Assembly: GCF_947487915.1 (NCBI RefSeq)
Contig: NZ_CANKYH010000001.1
Span: 124,001 to 188,000 of the forward strand
Direction: 5' to 3'
DNA from: an uncultured Serinicoccus sp.
GTDB lineage: Bacteria; Actinomycetota; Actinomycetes; Actinomycetales; Dermatophilaceae
DNA: 64,000 nucleotides
The notes below the pieces were generated by a model, which worked only from the letters and a program-made list of their open reading frames with translations, was not told the DNA's origin and did not search any database. Every line of letters starts with the position of its first letter. Within the stretch, counting starts at the first letter, position 1. The translations under genes and the position numbers were made by a program. Positions 30,447-39,166 of this stretch are shown here, one piece after another.

Positions 30447-31336
30447 CCAGGGACACCGACACCGCAGGACGGCCTCCGGCGGCCGCCCCGACCGGGTCAC
30501 CGACCCGGCGTCGCTACCGCCGGCAGGACCAGGCCGGCGTGGGCACCTACGTCGCCCTGACGATCACGGCGCTGCTGTTCCTCTTCCCGCTCTACTACTC
30601 GATCGTGGCGGCCTCGCACACCCCGTCGGACCTCTACGACGGCCAGCCACCGCTGTTTCCCGGGCCGGGGTTGTTCGACAACCTGGCCCGCGCGCTGGAT
30701 CAGGCCGAGCTGTTCGAGGCTCTGGGGCGGTCACTGGTCGTCTCGGGCACGGTCACCGCCTCCACGGTCTTCTTCTGCACCATCGCCGGCTTCGCCTTCG
30801 CCAAGCTGAGGTTCACCGGCCGCACCGCGCTGTTCGGCATCGCCCTGGCCACGCTGACCATCCCCCCGACCCTCGGGATCGTGCCGTTGTACGTCGTCAT
30901 GAGCCGGCTCGGGCTCGTCAACAACCTGGCCTCGGTCATCCTGCCGGCGGCCGTCACGGCGTTCGGCGTGTTCTTCATGCGGCAGTACATCAGCCAGGCG
31001 CTGCCGGACGAGCTCATCGAGGCGGCGACGGTCGACGGCGCCGGGCTGAACCGCATCCTCTTCTCGATCGTGCTCCCCATCGCGCGGCCGGGCATGGCCG
31101 TGCTCGGGATCCTGTCCTTCATGGCCTCCTGGAACGACTTCCTCTGGCCGTTCATCGCGGTGCGCAACTCCCCGACGATCCAGGTGGCGGTCGCGGGGAT
31201 CGGGGCCGGCTACACACCGGACATCGCCGTCATCCTCGCCGGCACCGTCATCGCGACCGTGCCGCTGATCGTCGTGACGGCCATCTTCGGCCGGCAGATC
31301 GTCGGCGGCATCACGGCCGGTGCCGTGAAGAGCTGA
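30443..31336 (+). CDS. Sugar ABC transporter permease, MalG-type
   Basis: 297 residues; the partner of the preceding permease. About 35 polar residues precede the first helix (TYVALTITALLFLFPLYYS). The EAA loop is IEAATVDGAGLNRILFSIV, followed by FMASWNDFLWPF, typical for MalG-type subunits. It starts in the previous stop codon (ATGA 30443-30446). It ends convergent with the GH1 gene, 73 bp away, where no strong hairpin is seen. Confidence 0.92.
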   Translation: MTRDTDTAGRPPAAAPTGSPTRRRYRRQDQAGVGTYVALTITALLFLFPLYYSIVAASHTPSDLYDGQPPLFPGPGLFDNLARALDQAELFEALGRSLVVSGTVTASTVFFCTIAGFAFAKLRFTGRTALFGIALATLTIPPTLGIVPLYVVMSRLGLVNNLASVILPAAVTAFGVFFMRQYISQALPDELIEAATVDGAGLNRILFSIVLPIARPGMAVLGILSFMASWNDFLWPFIAVRNSPTIQVAVAGIGAGYTPDIAVILAGTVIATVPLIVVTAIFGRQIVGGITAGAVKS

Positions 31337-31409
31337 CGCACCGCCGTCGACCGGCGTGGGTCGGCCGCCGGGAGGGCCGGGCCGGTCGCCAGACCCGCCC
31401 GAGGTGCCG

Positions 31410-32840
31410 TCAGCCGCGTCCGCCTTCGCCGGGAAGGGCGCCGGAGGCCGCGAGGTCCGCGAACCAGCGCGCACTGGCCTTGGGGATGCGCCGCTGGGTG
31501 TCGTAGTCGACCCGCACGATGCCGAACCGCTTGGTGTAGCCGAAGGCCCACTCATAGTTGTCCAGCAGCGACCAGACGAAGTAGCCGCGCACGTCCGCTC
31601 CCTGCTCCATCGCCTCCCGGACCGCCCGCAGGTGGCCGTCGAGGTAGGCGATCCGGTCCTGGTCGTCCACCGCACCGTCCTCGTCGGCGAGGTCGGGCAT
31701 CGCGGCGCCGTTCTCGGTGACGTAGAGGCGGATACCCGCATCTCCCGTGTAGTCGCGGTGCAGCCGCAGCAGCAGGTCGCCCAGCCACTGCGGCCCGATC
31801 TCCCAGCCCATGTGGGTGACCGGCAGGCCGCGTCGCACGCTCCGGACGTGCTCGGACCCGACGTTCGGGGTGGGCTGGTCGTAGGTGCGCGCCTGCCGCG
31901 CGGCGTCCGGCGCCACGGCAGGGTCGCAGCCGGTCACCGCCGTGCCGCTGTAGAAGTTGACCCCCAGGACGTCGATGGGGGTGCTGATGTCCTCCATGTC
32001 GCCGTCCTGGACGAGGTCCTCGGGCCAGAGCTCGGCCAGGTCCTCCAGCACGTCCTCGGCGTAGGCACCGCGGACGATCGGCTCGATGAAGTAGCGGTTG
32101 GCCAGCCCGTCGATGCGCCGGGCCGCGTCCTGGTCGGCCGGGGAGTCGGGCCGCTGCGGCTGGGCGTCGGCGAAGTTGAGGGTCAGGCCCAGCTCCAGCT
32201 GCGGGTCCCGCTCGCGCAGGGCCTTGACCGCGCGGCCGTGGGCGAGGAGCAGGTGGTGGGCCGCCCGCAGCGCGTCGCTGGGCACGGTCCGCCCCGGCGC
32301 GTGCACGCCGGCGGCGTAGCCGAGGAAGGCCGAGCACCACGGCTCGTTGAGCGTGGTGAGCTTCTGCACCCGGTCCCCGAGCCGGTCGTGCACCGTGAGG
32401 GCGTAGTCGGTGAAACGCTCCACCGTGTCCCTGGCCGGCCACCCCCCCGCGTCCTCGAGCGCCTGGGGCAGGTCCCAGTGGTAGAGCGTGACCCACGGGA
32501 CGATGTCCTGCTCGAGCAGCTCGTCGACCAGACGGGAGTAGAAGTCGAGCCCGCGCGGGTCGACCGTCCGCCCGTCCGGGCACACCCGCGGCCACGAGAT
32601 CGAGAACCGGTAGGCGCCGAGGTTCAGCGAGCGCATGAGCTGCACGTCCTGCGGCATGCGGTGGTAGTGGTCGCAGGCCACCTCGCCGTTCTGGCCGCCG
32701 AGCACGGCCCCGGGGGTGGCGGCGAAGGTGTCCCAGATGCAGTCACCACGACCGTCCTCGTGCGCCGCCCCCTCGATCTGGTAGGCCGCCGTGGCCGAAC
32801 CGAAGAGGAAGCCGGAAGGGAAGGCGGACGTCGTGGCCAT
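31410..32840 (-). CDS. Family 1 glycoside hydrolase (beta-glucosidase)
   Basis: Intracellular retaining beta-glycosidase of 476 residues. The family signature FLFGSATAAYQIEGAAHEDGRG opens the barrel; the acid/base Glu is in TLNEPWCSAF and the nucleophile Glu in YVTENGAA. There is no signal peptide. ATG 32840 is chosen (AGGAA 5-8 nt upstream); the in-frame ATG at 32870 lies against the operator. With the LacI-type operator just upstream and the ABC operon on the other side, the unit most simply imports and splits cellobiose or related beta-glucosides. Confidence 0.93.
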   Translation of the reverse strand: MATTSAFPSGFLFGSATAAYQIEGAAHEDGRGDCIWDTFAATPGAVLGGQNGEVACDHYHRMPQDVQLMRSLNLGAYRFSISWPRVCPDGRTVDPRGLDFYSRLVDELLEQDIVPWVTLYHWDLPQALEDAGGWPARDTVERFTDYALTVHDRLGDRVQKLTTLNEPWCSAFLGYAAGVHAPGRTVPSDALRAAHHLLLAHGRAVKALRERDPQLELGLTLNFADAQPQRPDSPADQDAARRIDGLANRYFIEPIVRGAYAEDVLEDLAELWPEDLVQDGDMEDISTPIDVLGVNFYSGTAVTGCDPAVAPDAARQARTYDQPTPNVGSEHVRSVRRGLPVTHMGWEIGPQWLGDLLLRLHRDYTGDAGIRLYVTENGAAMPDLADEDGAVDDQDRIAYLDGHLRAVREAMEQGADVRGYFVWSLLDNYEWAFGYTKRFGIVRVDYDTQRRIPKASARWFADLAASGALPGEGGRG

Positions 32841-32871
32841 GAGGGTTCCTGTCTGGTTGGTGACACGCATG

Positions 32872-32885
32872 TGAGAGCGCTCTTA
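32872..32885. promoter_or_regulatory. LacI-type operator TGAGAGCGCTCTTA in front of the GH1 gene
   Basis: All 14 bases are identical to the site at 27946-27959. Read in the direction of the GH1 gene the site is TAAGAGCGCTCTCA, preceded by GTA, so it can overlap the promoter. Confidence 0.8.
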
Positions 32886-32943
32886 TACGAGCCTCGCACG
32901 CAGGTCACGGGCGTGTCAACGGACCGCGACGGGCCGGCCGGCG

Positions 32944-34431
32944 TCAGCCGAGCCGGACGTTGATCTGCTGGATCTGGGTGAACCCCTCGAGCATGCCCTC
33001 CAGGGAGAACTCCCGGCCGTGGCCGCTCGCCTTCATGCCGCCGTAGGACTGGCCGACCTGCTGACCGCCCCCCTGGTTGACCTGCACCCACCCGGACTCG
33101 ACCCGCTGGGCGGTGCGCAGCGCCATACCGATGTCGCGGGCGAAGACGAAGGCGGCGAGCCCGTAGTGGCTGTCGTTGGCCATCGCGACCACCTCGTCCT
33201 CCTCGCGCCAGGGGATCACCGACAGGACCGGCCCGAAGACCTCCTCCCGGGCGATGCGCCAGCTGTTGTCGACCTGGCTGAGGATCATCGGCGCGTGGTA
33301 GAAGCCGGGCTCCCCGACGGTGAGGGCTGGCCGCCCGTCGTGGGCCACCCGGATCCCGTCGGTCGCCAGCGCGTCGTCGACGTAGCCCTGCACCCGGTCC
33401 CACTGACGCTGGTTGATGATGCAGCCGATGTCGGTGGCCTCCTCCCGGGGGTCACCGACCACGAGCCGCGACACCCGGTCCACCAGCCGGTCGAGGAAGC
33501 TGTCGTGCACCGACTCGTGCAGGAACAGCCGCGACCCCGAGGTGCAGCTCTGCCCCTGCCGGGCGAAGCGGGTCGCCAGCAGCATCTCCTCGACCACCTC
33601 GTCGGTGTCGGAGTCCGGGAAGACGATGCACGGGCTCTTGCCCCCGAGCTCGAGGCTGACGTGCGCGAGCCGCTCCCCCGCGGCGGCCGCCACGCCCGAC
33701 CCGGTCGCCGTCGACCCGGTGAAGGACACCTTGTCCACGCCCGGGTGCTCGACGAGCGCCTGCCCCACCTCCGCGCCGTAGCCGGTGAGCACCCCGAGGA
33801 CACCGGGCGGCAGGTGGCGCTCGCAGACGCGCGCGAGCTCGAGGATCGTCGTGGGGGCGTCCTCCGCGGCCTTGAGGATCATCGCGTTGCCGCTGACGAG
33901 CGCCGCCGGCAGCTTGAAGGCGGCGATCATGAGCGGGCTGTTCCACGGCAGGATCCCGGCCACCACCCCGACGGGCACCCTCCGGGACAGGGACAGGGCG
34001 TCGGTGCCGCTCGGGAGGGTGACCCCCTTCAGCTCGCCGGCGAGACCGGCGAAGTAGCGGAACGCGGAGGCCAGCAGCAACGCCTCCGGTCGTGCCTGGG
34101 TGCGCAGCGCGTTGCCGGTGTCCAGGGCGGTGAGCGTGGCGAGGTCCTCGGCGGCGTCCGAGAGGTCGTCGGCGATGCGCAGCAGTGCGCGCTGCCGCTC
34201 GGTGGAGGGCAGCGAGGCCCATCGCGGCTGGGCCTCCCGGGCCGCGGCGACCGCCCGCTCGACATCCTGAGCGCCCGCCCGGGGGGTCGTCGCGATCACC
34301 CGCCGGCGGTCGATCGGCGTGATGACCTCCAGGGTCCGGCCGTCGGCGGCCTCGACCCACTCTCCCCCGACGAGCATGCGGTATGCCGTCGGCGTGCTCG
34401 CCTCGAAGGTCGGGACGGTGTGGGTGCTCAT
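32944..34431 (-). CDS. NAD(P)-dependent aldehyde dehydrogenase
   Basis: Oxidises an aldehyde to a carboxylate; 495 residues as usual for the ALDH superfamily. Seen features: ILPWNSPLMIAAFKLPAAL (active-site Asn region), the glycine motif SFTGSTATGSGVA, the general-base Glu in LELGGKSPCIV and the catalytic Cys in QGQSCTSGSR, then EEVFGPVLSVIPW. ATG 34431 follows AGGAG with 5 nt spacing. The substrate is unknown; it stands between the sugar island and the DUF429 gene and shows no obvious operon partner. Confidence 0.9.
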   Translation of the reverse strand: MSTHTVPTFEASTPTAYRMLVGGEWVEAADGRTLEVITPIDRRRVIATTPRAGAQDVERAVAAAREAQPRWASLPSTERQRALLRIADDLSDAAEDLATLTALDTGNALRTQARPEALLLASAFRYFAGLAGELKGVTLPSGTDALSLSRRVPVGVVAGILPWNSPLMIAAFKLPAALVSGNAMILKAAEDAPTTILELARVCERHLPPGVLGVLTGYGAEVGQALVEHPGVDKVSFTGSTATGSGVAAAAGERLAHVSLELGGKSPCIVFPDSDTDEVVEEMLLATRFARQGQSCTSGSRLFLHESVHDSFLDRLVDRVSRLVVGDPREEATDIGCIINQRQWDRVQGYVDDALATDGIRVAHDGRPALTVGEPGFYHAPMILSQVDNSWRIAREEVFGPVLSVIPWREEDEVVAMANDSHYGLAAFVFARDIGMALRTAQRVESGWVQVNQGGGQQVGQSYGGMKASGHGREFSLEGMLEGFTQIQQINVRLG

Positions 34432-34540
34432 CGGGGCTCCTGGGTCGTGGCGGTGGCGGTCGTTCCCGGTCCATCCTGCTGCGGGCCGGGGCGGGTGTCG
34501 TCGGGAGGGTCGTCGGGGGTGGTCGGGCGGGTGGCGGGCG

Positions 34541-35287
34541 TCAGACGTGGATGGCCGCAGGGATGCCGTCGCTGAAGACCTCGGGCTCGTCCGGGAACGT
34601 GCGGGCGGCCCCGGTCCGGGCACGGTGGGCGCTCCAGGCCGCGGCGCAGGCGTCGAGCACGTCGTCGAGCCCGGCGCCCCGCGGCGCCGCGGGCGGGGCC
34701 TGGATGCCGCAGCCGGCGAGCGCGGCCCGCCGTTCTCGCTGGCCCTCGGGGGTGCGCTTGCGGGTGGTCAGGGTGGCACCGGTCATCATGGCGAAGCTGG
34801 CCTCCGGGTGGACCTCGACGACCCGGCAGCCGGTGCCGGCCCGGACCCAGGCGTCCACCTGAAGGATGCTCTCCCGCAGGGCGTGCGCCTGGCGCGACAG
34901 CCCCATCCCCGCGCGCTCCCGGTTGCGGACGTTGGCCGTGGCGTAGTCGGGCTCCACGAGGGCCGCCCGGGTCGGCGTGGTGAAGACCGAGGAGGACTTG
35001 GCGCCGCCGAGGAACCGGCGGGTGCACACGTCCGCCTCGCGCCGTCCGCTGTCGGGAAGGCCGATGGGGATGTCCACCCCCACCACCGGGACCGCGCCGC
35101 CGAGCCGCAGGAGCAGCGCGACGGTGGGTGCCACGACGACCGACACCGCGCCGCGACCCTCGGGCCCCAGGAACGCTCCGACCCAGCCGGCCCGGCAGGC
35201 GTCCACACCGAGCACGCCGTCCCCCGGGTGCGCCCGCCCCGACGGCCCGGCGGGTGCCCCGCCGTCGCTCGCCTCGCCCAGGACCAT
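34541..35287 (-). CDS. DUF429 family protein
   Basis: 248-residue cytoplasmic protein with an RNase H-like fold expected for DUF429. Characteristic segments are GVLGVDACRAGWVGAFLG near the N-terminus (first acidic residue), VVGVDIPIGLPDSGRREAD (second acidic cluster), KSSSVFTTPTRAAL and EVHPEASF. Acidic residues in the first two could bind metal, so a nuclease-type role has been suggested for the family, but no function is established. ATG 35287 is six bases after a TAGTCT -10. It is divergent from aroQ with 53 bp between starts. Confidence 0.82.
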   Translation of the reverse strand: MVLGEASDGGAPAGPSGRAHPGDGVLGVDACRAGWVGAFLGPEGRGAVSVVVAPTVALLLRLGGAVPVVGVDIPIGLPDSGRREADVCTRRFLGGAKSSSVFTTPTRAALVEPDYATANVRNRERAGMGLSRQAHALRESILQVDAWVRAGTGCRVVEVHPEASFAMMTGATLTTRKRTPEGQRERRAALAGCGIQAPPAAPRGAGLDDVLDACAAAWSAHRARTGAARTFPDEPEVFSDGIPAAIHV

Positions 35288-35293
35288 GGCGGC

Positions 35294-35299
35294 AGACTA
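35294..35299 (-). promoter_or_regulatory. Leaderless promoter -10 (TAGTCT) of the DUF429 gene
   Basis: TAGTCT on the minus strand, six bases before ATG 35287. Confidence 0.55.
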
Positions 35300-35340
35300 G
35301 TTCTTCTGCGGCGCCCCCGTGGTGTGAGAACGTATGCCCC

Positions 35341-35784
35341 ATGGCACGGCGCATCGTCGTCCTCAACGGACCCAACCTCAACCTGCTCGGCACCCGCGAG
35401 CCGGCCGTCTACGGCACCGACACCCTCGCCGACGTCGAGGCCTGGTGCGCGCAGCGGGCCGCCGCCCACGGGCTGGAGGTCTCCTGCCGCCAGAGCAACC
35501 ACGAGGGCGAGCTGGTGGGCGCCCTGCAGGAGGCCGGCGCCGATCCGGACGTCGTCGGGGTCGTGCTCAACGCCGGCGCCTACACGCATACCTCGGTCGC
35601 GCTGCTGGACGCGATCAAGGGGACCGGGGTCCGGGTCGTCGAGGTGCACCTGTCCAACCCGCACGCCCGCGAGCCGTTCCGGCACACCTCGTTCATCTCT
35701 CCCGTGGCCGAGGTGGTCGTCGCGGGGGCCGGCCTGCGCGGCTACGGCTACGCCATCGACCACCTGGCCGCCACCGGCGGCTGA
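35341..35784 (+). CDS. aroQ: Type II 3-dehydroquinate dehydratase
   Basis: Shikimate pathway enzyme that dehydrates 3-dehydroquinate. The 147-residue length and motifs match type II enzymes: VVLNGPNLNLLGTREPAVYG (the Tyr of the flexible lid), RQSNHEGELVGALQEA, LNAGAYTHTSVALLDA and the catalytic-His segment EVHLSNPHAREPFRHTS. ATG 35341 has no ribosome-binding site; GAACGT seven bases upstream may give a leaderless mRNA. The first enzyme of the pathway (class II DAHP synthase) is also in this window, near 62 kb, in a separate operon. Confidence 0.95.
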   Translation: MARRIVVLNGPNLNLLGTREPAVYGTDTLADVEAWCAQRAAAHGLEVSCRQSNHEGELVGALQEAGADPDVVGVVLNAGAYTHTSVALLDAIKGTGVRVVEVHLSNPHAREPFRHTSFISPVAEVVVAGAGLRGYGYAIDHLAATGG

Positions 35785-35826
35785 CCGGCCGGACCCGACG
35801 ACCGAGGACGAGGACGAGGAGCACGC

Positions 35827-37374
35827 GTGGCCCCCCACCATGACGCAGCGGCACCGCAGCGCGAGACGTGGACCAGCTCGACCGGGTTCATCCTGGCGGC
35901 CGTCGGCTCGGCGGTCGGCCTGGGCAACATCTGGCGCTTCCCCGGCGTGGCCTACGAGAGCGGCGGCGGCGCCTTCCTCATCCCCTACCTCGTGGCGCTG
36001 CTGACCGCGGGCATCCCCATCCTCTTCCTCGACTACGCCGTCGGTCACCGCTACCGCGGGGCGGCGCCGCTGTCCTACCGCCGGATGGCTCGGCCCGCCG
36101 AGGCCCTCGGCTGGTTCCAGATCGTGCTCAGCTTCGTCATCGCGGTCTACTACGCGGCGGTGATCGCCTGGTCGCTCAGCTACTTCGTCTTCGCCTTCGA
36201 CCTGCGCTGGGGGGAGGACACGGCCGCCTTCTTCGTCGACGAGTACCTCCAGGTCGGGGACCCGGAGATCTCGACGACCCTGGTCTCCGGGGTGGCCGTC
36301 CCGCTCGTGCTCGTGTGGGCCGCGGTCCTGGTCATCATCGCCCTCGGGGTCACCAAGGGGGTCCAGCGGGTCAACATCATCTTCATCCCGCTGCTCGTCC
36401 TCGCCTTCGTGGGCCTCGTCGTGCGGGCGCTCACCCTCCCGGGCGCCACCGACGGTCTCAACGCCCTCTTCACCCCCGACTGGGCGGCGTTGGCCGACCC
36501 GGGAGTGTGGATCGCCGCCTACAGCCAGATCTTCTTCAGCCTGTCGATCGCCTTCGGCATCATGGTCACCTACGCGTCCTACCAGCGGCGCCGGGCCAAC
36601 ATGACCAGCTCAGGCCTCGTCGTCGCCTTCGCCAACTCCAGCTTCGAGATCCTGGCCGGCATCGGCGTCTTCGCGACCCTGGGCTTCCTGGCCCGGCAGC
36701 AGGCCACGACCATCGACCAGCTGGAGGGCCTGTCCGGGCCGATCCTGTCCTTCGTCACCTTCCCCGCCGTCATCAGCGAGATGCCGGGGGGCAACCTCTT
36801 CGGCGCCGTCTTCTTCGGTGCGCTCGTCCTGGCCGGGTTCACCTCCATCATCTCCATCCTGCTCGGCGTGGCGGCCTCGGTCCAGGAGAAGTTCGGGCTG
36901 ACCCACCGCACGGCCGCCGTCGCGGTCTGCGTGGTGTGCTCGATCATCTCGATCGGGTTGTTCTCCACCACCTCCGGCCTCATCGCCCTGGACACCGTCG
37001 ACCAGTGGGCCAACAACATCGGCATCGTCGTCTCGGCCATCGTCATGACGGTGCTCATCGTGTGGGTCTTCCGCACGGCTCCGGTCCTGCGGGCCCACCT
37101 CAACCGCGTCTCGACCTTCCGGGTGGGCCGCGTCTGGTTCGTCCTCATCGGCGGCCTGGCGCCGGTGGTGCTCACCACCATGCTCGTCCAGCGGGTCCGC
37201 ACGCTGGCCACCGAGGGGTACGAGGGCTACCCGGGGTGGTATCTCCTGGTCTTCGGCTGGGGCACCATCGCCGTCGTCGCGGTGGGTGCGCTCGTGCTGA
37301 CCCTCATCCCCTGGCGGGGTCGGGACGACGCCGACTTCCGCGCCTGGCCCGAGCTCGAGGAGGAGCAGCGATGA
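35827..37374 (+). CDS. Sodium-dependent transporter of the NSS family (MetP-like)
   Basis: Sodium-coupled amino acid symporter, 515 residues with 11-12 membrane helices. The LeuT-fold sodium/substrate loop is conserved: GFILAAVGSAVGLGNIWRFP, followed by GGGAFLIPYL. GTG 35827 has GAGGAG about 6 nt upstream. A 50-residue membrane peptide gene overlaps its stop by ATGA, exactly as for the MetPS methionine/alanine importer of Corynebacterium, so the substrate is probably methionine and/or alanine. That assignment rests on the small-subunit pairing. Confidence 0.9.
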   Translation: MAPHHDAAAPQRETWTSSTGFILAAVGSAVGLGNIWRFPGVAYESGGGAFLIPYLVALLTAGIPILFLDYAVGHRYRGAAPLSYRRMARPAEALGWFQIVLSFVIAVYYAAVIAWSLSYFVFAFDLRWGEDTAAFFVDEYLQVGDPEISTTLVSGVAVPLVLVWAAVLVIIALGVTKGVQRVNIIFIPLLVLAFVGLVVRALTLPGATDGLNALFTPDWAALADPGVWIAAYSQIFFSLSIAFGIMVTYASYQRRRANMTSSGLVVAFANSSFEILAGIGVFATLGFLARQQATTIDQLEGLSGPILSFVTFPAVISEMPGGNLFGAVFFGALVLAGFTSIISILLGVAASVQEKFGLTHRTAAVAVCVVCSIISIGLFSTTSGLIALDTVDQWANNIGIVVSAIVMTVLIVWVFRTAPVLRAHLNRVSTFRVGRVWFVLIGGLAPVVLTTMLVQRVRTLATEGYEGYPGWYLLVFGWGTIAVVAVGALVLTLIPWRGRDDADFRAWPELEEEQR

Positions 37375-37523
37375 CCACGTCGGCCGTGCTCATGATGATC
37401 GTGGCGATGCTCGTCGTGTGGGGCGGACTGGTCGCCAGCGTGCTCTTCCTGCGGGCCCGACCCGAGGTGGACGACACCGAGCTCCCCGACCCGGACGCCG
37501 CTCCTCCGGGCGAGCAGGGCTGA
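37371..37523 (+). CDS. metS: MetS-type small subunit of the NSS transporter
   Basis: A 50-residue single-pass membrane peptide: MTTSAVLMMIVAMLVVWGG starts the hydrophobic helix, then FLRARPEVDD and an acidic-proline tail. In Corynebacterium MetS is needed for activity of the NSS transporter MetP. The start overlaps the transporter stop (ATGA at 37371-37374), giving tight translational coupling and a likely 1:1 complex. It is easy to miss because of its size. Confidence 0.85.
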   Translation: MTTSAVLMMIVAMLVVWGGLVASVLFLRARPEVDDTELPDPDAAPPGEQG

Positions 37524-37533
37524 GCCGACCAGG

Positions 37534-39099
37534 CTAGCCCTCGGTCTCGAGCAGCGCCCGGACGGCGTGGTAGCCGCCGAGACCGCTCACGCCTCCCCCG
37601 CGCCGCGACCCGGCGCCGGCCAGCAGCACGCCGGGGTATGCCGTGTCGACGCCCCAGCGGCGGGCCGGCGTGTCGAGCGGGTCGTCGTCATCGGCCCACG
37701 GCCAGTCCAGCGGGGCGTGGAAGATGTTGCCTCCGGGCATGGCCAGGCTGTCCTGCAGGTCGCGCGTGGTCCTGGTCTCGATGCACGGTCGCCCGTCCGG
37801 CCCGGTGAGGACGACGTCCTCCAGGGGCTCGGCCAGCACCGAGGACAGCGACTCCAGGACCCGGCGCTGCAGGTCGTCCCGGGCGTCCGCGCCGCGCCCG
37901 TCGAGCAGCCGGTCGGGTGTCTGCAGGGAGAAGACGGTCATGGTCTGCGCCTGCGGGTGCTCGGCCCGCAGCCGCGGCGACAGGATGCTGGGGTCGGTCA
38001 GCGTGTGGCAGTAGATCTCGGCGGGCAGGGGGTCCGGGACGGCCCCCGCCTCGGCGGCGGCGTAGGCCTGCCGCAGCTGGGAGTAGGTCTCGTGGACGTG
38101 GAAGGTGCCGCCGAAGGCGGCCTCCGGCGCCACGCCGGTGTCCCGCAGCCGGGGCAGCCGCGACAGCAGCAGGTTGACCTTGACCTGCGACCCCTCCACC
38201 CGCTCGGACGGGGCGCGACCCTCACCGGCGACCTCGTCGAGCACCGCCGGTGCCGCCGCCCACAGGACGTGCCTCGTCGTGGCGCGGTGCGGCATACCCT
38301 CCGCGTCCTCCCACGTCACCGCGCCCTCCTCCAGCGAAGTGACCGTGGCCCCGGTCCGCAGGTCCGCCCCCGCCGTCCGCGCGGCGTGCTCCAGCTGGCC
38401 GGACACCTCGCCCATGCCCCCGACCGGGACGTCCCAGTCCCCGGTGCCGCCGCCGATCACGTGGTAGAGGAAGCAGATGTTGTGCCGCAGGTGCGCCGAG
38501 TGCGGGTCCGCGAAGGTGCTGATGAGGCCGTCGGTGAGGATGACACCGCGCACGAGGTCGTCGGCGACGGCCGCCTCGACCACCTCGCCGAGCGGTCGCT
38601 CGAGGAAGTCGCGGACCAGGCCCGGGTCACCGATCCGGTGCGCCATCTCGCGACGACGCAGCAGCGGCTGGGTGACCGTCGGCCACACCGCCCGCGACAG
38701 CTCCTCGACCCGGGCGTAGAACCCCTCCCAGCGCGGCGCGTCGGCCGCGGCGCCGACGGCGGCGAAGGAGGCGGCGGTCGCCGCCGGGTCGCCGTGGTCG
38801 ATGAGCAGACCGGCCGTCGACCCCGCCGACGGGGTGTAGGACGAGTAGCGACGCCGGGCCAGCGACAACGACAGCGACAGGTCACGGGCGATCTGCCGGG
38901 GCATCAGGCTCACGAGGTAGGAGTAGCGCGAGAGCCGGGCGCCCGTCCCGGGGAAGGCCTCCGCGGACACCGTCGCGCCGCCCAGGGCCGACGAGCGCTC
39001 GAGCAGCAGGACCGAGCGGCCTGCCCGGGCGAGGTAGGCCGCAGCGGTGAGGCCGTTGTGCCCGCCACCGACCACCACGGCGTCGTGGGTGGAGCTCAT
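37534..39099 (-). CDS. FAD-dependent oxidoreductase, phytoene-desaturase-like
   Basis: 521-residue flavoprotein. The dinucleotide-binding motif is at the N-terminus (DAVVVGGGHNGLTAAAYL then LLERSSALGGAT). The C-terminus has the family FAD-contact segment PGVLLAGAGSRRGGGVSGLGGYHAVRAL. The COG1233 group includes carotenoid desaturases/isomerases and many uncharacterised oxidoreductases; with no carotenoid genes nearby, the substrate is unknown. ATG 39099 is six bases from TACCAT, a leaderless arrangement. Confidence 0.85.
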   Translation of the reverse strand: MSSTHDAVVVGGGHNGLTAAAYLARAGRSVLLLERSSALGGATVSAEAFPGTGARLSRYSYLVSLMPRQIARDLSLSLSLARRRYSSYTPSAGSTAGLLIDHGDPAATAASFAAVGAAADAPRWEGFYARVEELSRAVWPTVTQPLLRRREMAHRIGDPGLVRDFLERPLGEVVEAAVADDLVRGVILTDGLISTFADPHSAHLRHNICFLYHVIGGGTGDWDVPVGGMGEVSGQLEHAARTAGADLRTGATVTSLEEGAVTWEDAEGMPHRATTRHVLWAAAPAVLDEVAGEGRAPSERVEGSQVKVNLLLSRLPRLRDTGVAPEAAFGGTFHVHETYSQLRQAYAAAEAGAVPDPLPAEIYCHTLTDPSILSPRLRAEHPQAQTMTVFSLQTPDRLLDGRGADARDDLQRRVLESLSSVLAEPLEDVVLTGPDGRPCIETRTTRDLQDSLAMPGGNIFHAPLDWPWADDDDPLDTPARRWGVDTAYPGVLLAGAGSRRGGGVSGLGGYHAVRALLETEG

Positions 39100-39105
39100 G
39101 GCCCG

Positions 39106-39111
39106 ATGGTA
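39106..39111 (-). promoter_or_regulatory. Leaderless promoter -10 (TACCAT) of the FAD oxidoreductase gene
   Basis: TACCAT on the minus strand, six bases before ATG 39099. It lies just beyond the terminator of the upstream helicase gene. Confidence 0.5.
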
Positions 39112-39120
39112 GTCGCCCGT

Positions 39121-39150
39121 GGCCGCCCGGCGTGGTCGAGCCGGGCGGCC
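39121..39150 (-). terminator. Hairpin terminator after the second DEAD-box helicase gene
   Basis: GGCCGCCCGGC (39121-39131), 8-nt loop, perfect complement (39140-39150), 17 bp past the helicase stop and just upstream of the next gene's promoter. Confidence 0.75.
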
Positions 39151-39166
39151 AGGGGCGTGTTCGCTG

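Noticed and set aside
32841..32870. ATG 32870 as the start of the GH1 gene
   Set aside because: It lies directly against the operator and the extra ten residues are not family-like; ATG 32840 has a ribosome-binding site.
35128..35340. N-terminal extension of aroQ
   Set aside because: It is antisense to the DUF429 gene; type II dehydroquinases begin at the ARRIVVLNGPN segment.
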